A DNA stretch of 64,000 nt, taken from contig JAPZRF010000014.1 in assembly GCA_027531145.1 (NCBI GenBank), positions 1 through 64,000 on the forward strand, given 5' to 3'. Numbering within the stretch: position 1 is the first letter of the stretch; each line of letters starts with the position of its first letter. Both the position numbers and the translations under genes were made by a program. Source of the DNA: Brevundimonas sp. (GTDB lineage: Bacteria; Pseudomonadota; Alphaproteobacteria; Caulobacterales; Caulobacteraceae). Below the pieces are notes generated by a model. That model was not told where the DNA came from. It searched no databases and was given only the letters and a program-made list of their open reading frames with translations. Of this stretch, positions 59,316 through 64,000 are shown in pieces.

Positions 59316-59966
59316 ATGACCATCGCCGATCCGCGCGCCTTCATTCTCGCCAATACCCGCCTGACGCCGACGCCCCACGCGCCGGAGATAGCCCTGTGGG
59401 TGGCGGACGAGGTGACGCCCCTGTGGCGGCTAACCGAGGAGGAGCTGGGCGAGATGGGCCTGCCGCCACCCTTCTGGGCCTTCGCCTGGGCCGGCGGCCA
59501 GGGGCTGGCGCGCTGGCTGCTGGACCACCCGGAGGAGTCGGCAGGCCGCGCGGTGGTCGACTTCGCCGCCGGCTCGGGCCTCGTGGGCATCGCGGCGACA
59601 AAGGCCGGCGCGCGGCAGGTGCTGGCGGCCGACATCGACCCCTTCTGCGGCGCGGCCGTGGCGCTCAATGCCGAAGCCAACGGGGTCGAGATCGCCTTCA
59701 CCGCGGACGACCTGCTGGAGGCCCCGCCCCCGCCGGTCGAGCTGATCGTGGCCGGCGATGTCTTCTACGAACAGCCCATGGCCGACCGGGTGCTGGCCTG
59801 GCTGCAACAGGCCCGCGCGGCCGGAACCCGCGTGCTGGTCGGCGACCCGGGCCGGGCCTATGTCCCGAAGGCCGGGCTGACCCTGCTGGCGGAGTACGAG
59901 GTGCCGACCACCCGCGAGCTGGAGGACCTGGCCGTCAAGCGCACCCGCGTCTGGGCTCTGGACTGA
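59316..59966 (+). CDS. Class I SAM methyltransferase, ETF-beta lysine methyltransferase (METTL20) type
   Basis: The sequence follows the ETFBKMT/METTL20 family: FILANTRLTPTPHAPEIALW at residues about 9-28, LPPPFWAFAWAGGQGLARWL near 47-66, the SAM motif VVDFAAGSGLVGIAATKAGA near 79-98, and GDVFYEQPMADRVLAWL with the family D-x-FYE segment near 148-164, ending KRTRVWALD. Known bacterial members trimethylate ETF-beta and slow electron transfer to dehydrogenases (recalled). Databases often call such proteins L11 methyltransferase-like. ATG 59316 is 32 bp after the ABC1-family gene. Confidence 0.82.
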   Translation: MTIADPRAFILANTRLTPTPHAPEIALWVADEVTPLWRLTEEELGEMGLPPPFWAFAWAGGQGLARWLLDHPEESAGRAVVDFAAGSGLVGIAATKAGARQVLAADIDPFCGAAVALNAEANGVEIAFTADDLLEAPPPPVELIVAGDVFYEQPMADRVLAWLQQARAAGTRVLVGDPGRAYVPKAGLTLLAEYEVPTTRELEDLAVKRTRVWALD

Positions 59967-59987
59967 CCGCGGAGAGAGCGCCGCCTT

Positions 59988-60125
59988 ACTCCTCCCCCGC
60001 ATGCGGGGGAGGGGGACCGCGAAGCGGTGGAGGGGGCGAGGGACGAAGCGCAGCGCTTGCGGTCGCCCCCTCCACCACGCTGCGCGTGGTCCCCCTCCCC
60101 CATACGCTTCGCTATGGGGGAGGAG
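59988..60125. repeat. Copy 3 of dispersed GC-rich palindromic repeat, between convergent genes
   Basis: This is an imperfect palindrome of about 138 bp with the same arms as the element at 3751-3898: GGAGGGGGCGAGGGACGAAG on the left, GGTCGCCCCCTCCACC and GGTCCCCCTCCCCC on the right, and terminal hairpins CCTCCCCCGC-ATGC-GGGGGAGG and CCCCCATA-CGCTTCG-CTATGGGGG. It fills the gap between the plus-strand methyltransferase and the minus-strand acetyltransferase. Confidence 0.88.
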
Positions 60126-60128
60126 ATT

Positions 60129-60410
60129 TCACGCCACGACGTCGGCCGCGTCGGGGTGGCGGCGGAACCAGGCGACGGCGTAGCTGCAGACCGGGGTGAA
60201 GGTCAGGCCGTGGGCGCGGCCGTGCTCGACGAGGGCCGCCATGAACGCGCCCGCAGCCCCGGAGCCACGCAGGGCCGGGTCCGCCTCGACATGCAGAAGC
60301 GCGCGAACGTCGCCGCGGACGGCGTAGTCACAGACCACCGACCCGCCCTCGAACGGCTGGACGAAACGCTTCGCCTCGGCGAGGTCGACCAGCGGTCCGA
60401 TCGCACTCAC
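60129..60410 (-). CDS. Short GNAT-type N-acetyltransferase (YidJ-like), 93 aa
   Basis: This is a single-domain GNAT protein of the short YjdJ/YidJ type: VCDYAVRGDVRALLHVEADP, then ALRGSGAAGAFMAALVEHGR with the acetyl-CoA loop, and FTPVCSYAVAWFRRHPDAAD at the C-terminus. The GTG at 60410 overlaps the upstream stop as GTGA, which supports this start over longer frames, and gives the usual family length of about 90-95. It is the last gene of an operon with two DUF4870-like proteins. Confidence 0.85.
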   Translation of the reverse strand: MSAIGPLVDLAEAKRFVQPFEGGSVVCDYAVRGDVRALLHVEADPALRGSGAAGAFMAALVEHGRAHGLTFTPVCSYAVAWFRRHPDAADVVA

Positions 60411-60778
60411 GCCGGGCGGTCCTGCAGGAGGTTGAGCAGCCCGAGGACGCTCTTCACCGTGAACCACAGCGACAGGAGGAACAGCAGGCCGAGGAATACC
60501 AAGCCGAGCAGGATGCCGATGACCGACAGGAAGCTCACGATCATCAGGATCCACAGGCCGATGGTCCACCAGAACACCGACCAGAAGAAGCGGATCTGCG
60601 TGTCCAAGTGCTGGCGGGCGACGCCGGTCGCGCCGCTGCGGGCCGCATAGGCCACCAGCAGGCCCACGATCACCAGCAGGTTCGCCGACGGGATGGACAG
60701 GATGTAGAGCAGCCAGGCGACCGCCGCCGCGGGTTTGCCGGCGGCCTCGTGGCTTGGATCGTAGCGCGGCTCGGTCAC
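60407..60778 (-). CDS. DUF4870-like membrane protein, 123 aa
   Basis: Four hydrophobic segments are visible: AWLLYILSIPSANLLVIVGL (with the next residues), a helix near 60-80, and ILMIVSFLSVIGILLGLVFL through LLFLLSLWFTVKSVLGLLNL. Between them RQHLDTQIRFFWSVFWWTIG is the family motif with H and Q. The start is GTG at 60778; longer frames upstream have no membrane character. Length and topology fit DUF4870. It is 11 bp after the related 226-residue gene and overlaps the GNAT start. Confidence 0.75.
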   Translation of the reverse strand: MTEPRYDPSHEAAGKPAAAVAWLLYILSIPSANLLVIVGLLVAYAARSGATGVARQHLDTQIRFFWSVFWWTIGLWILMIVSFLSVIGILLGLVFLGLLFLLSLWFTVKSVLGLLNLLQDRPA

Positions 60779-60789
60779 GGCGGACTCCT

Positions 60790-61470
60790 TCAGATCAGCA
60801 GGGTGAGGGGATCGGCGAGGGCGTGACCGGCCCTCAGGCGGATCACCCCAAACACGCCACGCAAGAGGGTCCAAAGGGCAGCGAGAAAGAGGACGAAGAC
60901 GCCCAGATTGACCACGATCAGGATAATCCCCGCCACCGCCGCGATGGCCGCGCCCCAAAGGGTGCGCTTCTGGAACACGAAGTGGCTGGCCGCCAGCGGA
61001 TCGGCCGGCGGATCCCGCCCCATCACCGCCAGGATGCCGACGATGGCCGAGACGCCGAGCGTCGGCACGGCGAACAGGATCAGGGCGTAGAGTGTGACGG
61101 CGCGAATGCCATCGGGCGTGTCGGCCAGGACATTGCTTGAACGGGTCAGCGGTGCCGGTGCCCGGGCTCCACCCGCCGCAGCGACGGTCTGGAGGGCGGC
61201 GGTCAGAGCGGCGACGGTCTTGACGGCGACGGGCGCAGCGGTCGGCGGATCTGCGGGTGCCGCCTCCGGCAGGGGCGGTTCGACGAGCGGCGGTGGCGCG
61301 TCAGTCACGGCAGCTGAACGCGGCGCACCGACGGACGGATCCGGCGGCGCAGCCGGGACCGGCACCCCCTTCAGGTCCTCCGGGCAGGCGAAGCCGATCT
61401 GGCGATCCAGCGCATCGCAGGGATCTTCCCCGGCCGGGGTCTTGCCGTCGGACATGTCAGACGTGGCCAT
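60790..61470 (-). CDS. Membrane protein with disordered N-terminus, DUF4870-like, 226 aa
   Basis: The first half (about residues 1-105) is low-complexity Pro/Ala/Asp-rich and probably disordered in the cytoplasm. The second half has three or four hydrophobic segments (TLYALILFAVPTLGVSAIVG, AAIAAVAGIILIVVNLGVFV, LFLAALWTLLRGVFGVI) with ASHFVFQKRTLWGAA between them, analogous to the HLDTQIRFF motif of the downstream gene, and ends ALADPLTLLI. The two are likely paralogues. Function unknown. Confidence 0.7.
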   Translation of the reverse strand: MATSDMSDGKTPAGEDPCDALDRQIGFACPEDLKGVPVPAAPPDPSVGAPRSAAVTDAPPPLVEPPLPEAAPADPPTAAPVAVKTVAALTAALQTVAAAGGARAPAPLTRSSNVLADTPDGIRAVTLYALILFAVPTLGVSAIVGILAVMGRDPPADPLAASHFVFQKRTLWGAAIAAVAGIILIVVNLGVFVLFLAALWTLLRGVFGVIRLRAGHALADPLTLLI

Positions 61471-61537
61471 CGGCCCTCCTCACTCCCGCGGACAATGGCG
61501 AGCGCGGCGATCCGGCGCAACCGTCCGCCGCCCACCC

Positions 61538-61942
61538 TCAGCGGCCGTAGACGACCTCGCAGCCCGCGGCCGCGGCACCCGGCAGGCAGCCGGGCTTCTC
61601 GACGCGCACCTTAACGCGCCGCACCCGCACATCCTCAAGGCAGGCGAGGGCCAGCCGCTCGGCGAAGGTCTCGACCAGGCCGATGTGCCCTTCAGCGACC
61701 AGCTTCGCCGCAGCTTCAGCGACCGTCTCGTAATTGACGGTATCGGCCAGCCGGTCGACCGGGCGGGCACCCAGCTCCAGCGTCACGTCCAGCATCAGGC
61801 ACTGCAGCACCCCCTGTTCATGGGCGTGCACGCCGATGCCCGCCTGCACCTCGAGGCCGCGCACGAACACGCTCAGCCCCTCGCGGCGCGCTGCGGCGGG
61901 AACGGAAAAGGGTGCCAGCGGCTCGGGCAGGGACACGGTCAC
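61538..61942 (-). CDS. folB: Dihydroneopterin aldolase
   Basis: This folate-pathway enzyme cleaves dihydroneopterin to the hydroxymethylpterin. The domain runs VFVRGLEVQAGIGVHAHEQG (about residues 25-44), LADTVNYETVAEAAAKLVAE with the conserved Tyr, LVETFAERLALACLEDVRVR with the conserved Glu, and VRVEKPGCLPGA with the catalytic-type lysine. The start is GTG at 61942, overlapping the upstream reductase stop as GTGA. At 134 residues it is normal with a short N-terminal extension. Confidence 0.9.
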   Translation of the reverse strand: MTVSLPEPLAPFSVPAAARREGLSVFVRGLEVQAGIGVHAHEQGVLQCLMLDVTLELGARPVDRLADTVNYETVAEAAAKLVAEGHIGLVETFAERLALACLEDVRVRRVKVRVEKPGCLPGAAAAGCEVVYGR

Positions 61943-62718
61943 TCCAGGATGTCGAGGGTCTTCCAGGCGAGGTGCTGGCCGCCATCGACGGCGATCATCT
62001 GACCCGTGACCATGGGAGCGTCAATCAGCCAGAGCACCGCATCGGCGATCATCTGAGGCGTGGCCGCGGCCTGCAGCGGCACCGCGGCAGCTTCGGCGGC
62101 GAACTCGGCCTCGCTCTGGTGGATCGACTTCAGCGTCGGTCCCGGGCCCACGCCGTTGACGCGGATCCCGGGAGCCAGCGCCTGGGCGAGGGTGCGGGTC
62201 GCCCACCACAGGCCATTTCGCGACAGGGCGTAGGAAAAGAACCGCGGGTCCGGCTTGAGCACGCGCTGGTCCAGCAGGTTGACGATGGCCGCCCCGGCGG
62301 GTGCCTGCACCGCAAAGGCCTCGGCCAGCACGATCGGGGCGCGAAGATTGGTGTCGAGGTGCCGGTCCCAGCTGGCGCGGGCCAGGCCGCCAACCCGGTC
62401 GTCCTCGAACACCGAGGCATTGTTGATCAGCACGGACAGCGAGCCCAGCGAAGCGCTGGCCGCAGGGACAAGGCCGCGCACGGCAGTCTCGTCGGCGAGA
62501 TCGGCCTGCAGTGCCACGGCGCGACGCCCGAGAGATTCGATTTCCCCGACCACTTCGCGCGCCGACCAGACCGAGTCGCCGTAGTGCACGGCGACGTCGA
62601 ACCCGGCGCGGGCCAGGGTCAGGGAGATAGTGCGACCGATACGCCTGCCGGCACCGGTGACCAGCGCGGCGAGGCGGGGGCAGGCGTGCGGGCCGCCCCC
62701 GGAGGCCGGATCAGTCAA
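61939..62718 (-). CDS. FolM-like short-chain reductase (pteridine reductase type), Lys replaced by Arg
   Basis: This SDR-family protein has the cofactor motif TGAGRRIGRTISLTLAR (about residues 21-37), the RR after the glycine loop and LINNASVFEDD (about 97-107) being typical of FolM/pteridine reductases. The active site reads FFSYALSRNGLWWATRTL: the Tyr is present but the canonical YxxxK lysine is Arg. Position next to folB supports dihydromonapterin or dihydrofolate reduction. The start is a TTG at 62718, overlapping the preceding 26-residue ORF by 8 bp. At 259 residues it has family length. Confidence 0.8.
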   Translation of the reverse strand: MTDPASGGGPHACPRLAALVTGAGRRIGRTISLTLARAGFDVAVHYGDSVWSAREVVGEIESLGRRAVALQADLADETAVRGLVPAASASLGSLSVLINNASVFEDDRVGGLARASWDRHLDTNLRAPIVLAEAFAVQAPAGAAIVNLLDQRVLKPDPRFFSYALSRNGLWWATRTLAQALAPGIRVNGVGPGPTLKSIHQSEAEFAAEAAAVPLQAAATPQMIADAVLWLIDAPMVTGQMIAVDGGQHLAWKTLDILE

Positions 62719-62791
62719 TCCGGCCGAACTCGAAGAAGTTGACGGCGGCGACGACGGCGACGAAGCCGAGGATGATGTAGAGGGCCAGCAT
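62711..62791 (-). CDS. 26-residue single-helix membrane peptide
   Basis: An ATG at 62791, preceded by GGAG about six bases upstream, encodes MLALYIILGFVAVVAAVNFF followed by EFGRID and TGA. It has one hydrophobic helix of about 18 residues and a short polar tail. Its stop overlaps the TTG start of the FolM-like gene, suggesting coupling. It resembles the tiny hydrophobic peptides often missed by annotation; no family is known to me. Confidence 0.55.
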   Translation of the reverse strand: MLALYIILGFVAVVAAVNFFEFGRID

Positions 62792-62907
62792 GGAGAACTC
62801 CGGAGCGATTGGTCCCCGGATAGTCCGGCCTCGCCCGCTGTTCAAGGCGCGCAGCGACGCATAGGGGTGACGGATCGGCGCCCGCGCGGCGCAGACGGGA
62901 GAGACGG

Positions 62908-63378
62908 ATGAGCTGGCGTCGGCGGATGGAGCCCTTCACCCGGCCGCTGTTCTTCGCCTGGTCGCGGCTGAGCCGGGGCATGACGCTGGGCGTGCGCGGG
63001 CTGGTGGTCGACGGCGAGGGCCGGGTGCTGCTGGTCGAGCACACCTATCTGCCCGGCTGGTGGCTGCCCGGCGGCGGCGTCGACTGCGGCGAGACGGCCC
63101 ATGACGCCGTGATCCGCGAGGTATGGGAGGAGGCGCGGGTGCGGGTGCTCGCGCCGCCCCGGCTGGTCTCGGTCCATTCCAACGAGGCCTTCTTCCCCGG
63201 CGACCATGTGCTGGTGTTCCGCATCGACGCCTTCACCGCCGAGCCTTTCGAGCCGGACGGCGAGATCGCCCGCATCGGCTGGTTCGCCCCGGACGCCCTG
63301 CCCGAGCCCATGAACCGCGCCAGCCGCGACCGCATCCGCGAGGCCCTCGACGGCGCGCCGCCGACGCCGGAATGGTGA
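62908..63378 (+). CDS. Nudix hydrolase, 156 aa
   Basis: This enzyme hydrolyses a nucleoside diphosphate linked to another group. The Nudix box runs GGGVDCGETAHDAVIREVWE (about residues 50-69) followed by EARVRV; the catalytic glutamates of REVWEE are present, while the usual Gly of EExGU is Arg. The N-terminal 25 residues include RRMEPFTRPLFFAWSRLSRG, as in short Nudix proteins of alphaproteobacteria. The substrate cannot be told. The YdcZ-like gene starts 4 bp after its stop. Confidence 0.9.
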   Translation: MSWRRRMEPFTRPLFFAWSRLSRGMTLGVRGLVVDGEGRVLLVEHTYLPGWWLPGGGVDCGETAHDAVIREVWEEARVRVLAPPRLVSVHSNEAFFPGDHVLVFRIDAFTAEPFEPDGEIARIGWFAPDALPEPMNRASRDRIREALDGAPPTPEW

Positions 63379-63382
63379 CCTG

Positions 63383-63838
63383 ATGACCCTGAGCAACGCC
63401 ACCGCCTTCGCCGTCGCCGCCGTGATCGTCGGTGGGGCCTTCACTGCCCTGCAGGGGCCGACCAACGCCCGGCTGGCCGGGGCCGTGGCCTCGCCGGTGA
63501 ATGCGGCGCTGATCTCCTTCGCCGTCGGGACCCTGGTGCTGGCGGCGCTGGCGGCGGCGCTGCGGACGCCCCCGGACATGGACGCGACGCGCGCCCTGCC
63601 CTTCTGGGCCTGGCTGGGCGGGGCCTATGGGGCGGTGTTCGTGGTCGCCGCCGCCTTCGCCGTGCCGCGGCTGGGGGTGGCCTCGACCATCACCCTGATG
63701 ATTGCCGGTCAGCTGGCGCTCAGCCTCGTGCTGGACCACTTCGGCTGGCTGGGCGTGCCGCGCCAGCCGCTGAGCCTGACCCGCATCGCGGGCGTGGCGC
63801 TGGTGCTGGCCGGGGTGCTGCTGGTGCGACGGCCCTGA
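63383..63838 (+). CDS. DMT-family transporter (YdcZ/DUF606), 151 aa
   Basis: This small membrane protein of the DUF606/YdcZ group has five hydrophobic segments. It shows the family pattern GGAFTALQGPTNARLAGAVA (about residues 17-36), FWAWLGGAYGAVFVVAAAFA, VPRLGVASTITLMIAGQLAL and a C-terminal GVALVLAGVLLVRRP. Half-size DUF606 proteins usually act as homo- or heterodimers. The substrate is unknown. It follows the Nudix gene closely. Confidence 0.88.
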   Translation: MTLSNATAFAVAAVIVGGAFTALQGPTNARLAGAVASPVNAALISFAVGTLVLAALAAALRTPPDMDATRALPFWAWLGGAYGAVFVVAAAFAVPRLGVASTITLMIAGQLALSLVLDHFGWLGVPRQPLSLTRIAGVALVLAGVLLVRRP

Positions 63839-63890
63839 GGCAGCGGGAGGCCGTGCCAGCGGCCTGATTCCCCCTTATATCCGGGCGACG

Positions 63891-64000
63891 ATGACGGACG
63901 CCCCGCCCACCCTCACCGCCGCCGACCTGATCCGCGACGAGGCCCGGCGCGCGCCGGACAAGCCGGGCGTCTACCGCATGTACGGCGAGGACGGGGCCTG
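63891..64000 (+). CDS. uvrC: Excinuclease ABC subunit C, N-terminus only
   Basis: Thirty-six codons are present before the window ends: MTDAPPTLTAADLIRDEARR then APDKPGVYRMYGEDGA. The PGVYRMY start of the GIY-YIG nuclease domain matches UvrC of nucleotide excision repair. The rest lies outside the window, so the identification rests on a short stretch. Confidence 0.75.
   Translation, partial: MTDAPPTLTAADLIRDEARRAPDKPGVYRMYGEDGA

Noticed and set aside
1-64000. tRNA, rRNA, CRISPR arrays, insertion sequences, prophage
   Set aside because: I saw no cloverleaf-like conserved T-loop sequence, no regularly spaced direct repeats, no transposase or integrase motifs and no phage structural genes. 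A tRNAscan or CRISPR search could still reveal something short that I missed by eye.

Overview
The window is about 64 kb of very GC-rich, densely packed bacterial chromosome. Everything I recognise is core or lightly accessory metabolism of an aerobic alphaproteobacterium. Caulobacteraceae, most likely Brevundimonas or a close relative, fits best: there is a phasin, an ETF-ubiquinone oxidoreductase, a plant-type GshA, a FolB/FolM-like pair, two SleB-type cell-wall hydrolases, a TonB-dependent receptor, and many overlapping ATGA/TGATG gene junctions. This assignment is inferred from gene content, not from a marker gene.

Layout. 0-4 kb: a degraded start (homopolymer junk and a truncated Lhr-type helicase) and a DinG/XPD-like helicase. 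4-12 kb: ispE, a TPR lipoprotein-like secreted protein, ETF-QO, a family-4-like uracil-DNA glycosylase, a D,D-carboxypeptidase with a SPOR domain and a phasin. 12-16.5 kb: alkylation repair (ogt and an AdaA-AlkA fusion that has lost its glycosylase core) and a cell-wall hydrolase. 16.6-21.1 kb: NAD biosynthesis operon nadA-(M50 protease)-nadB-nadC behind two matching palindromes. 21.2-21.8 kb: decayed response-regulator and Dps fragments. 21.9-30 kb: second cell-wall hydrolase, trxB, an ELM1-family protein, greA, DoxX, a DUF2256 mini-protein, selO and nhaA. 30-39 kb: a lipid-use neighbourhood (TonB receptor, FATP-like acyl-CoA synthetase, MerR regulator, two acyl-CoA dehydrogenases with a GNAT between them). 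39-46 kb: rsmE, gshA, a 2TM protein, a ParDE pair overlapping a DUF72 gene, a zinc alcohol dehydrogenase, a membrane-protein/XRE module and a GumN/TraB protein. 46-53.5 kb: gmk-mltG-fabF-acpP-fabG and clpA-clpS, all on the minus strand. 53.5-64 kb: ubiA, a DUF3298 lipoprotein, an alpha/beta hydrolase, a second XRE/membrane module, a C-terminally truncated desaturase, an ABC1 kinase, an ETF-beta lysine methyltransferase homologue, tandem DUF4870-like membrane proteins, folB with a FolM-like reductase, a 26-residue membrane peptide, a Nudix hydrolase, a YdcZ-like transporter and the start of uvrC.

No CRISPR array, IS element, prophage, rRNA or tRNA was recognised. I do not see a clear multi-gene defence or biosynthetic system that is new. 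The most interesting items are smaller: the M50 protease embedded in the nad operon and its twin operators; two related XRE-plus-membrane-protein modules with GTCA/TGAC-rich promoters; a palindromic repeat family lying between convergent genes; very short conserved-looking ORFs; and several genes damaged by frameshift or deletion. Some of the frameshifts sit in G-runs or restore an ATGA overlap when corrected, so base-calling errors must be excluded before they are called biological.
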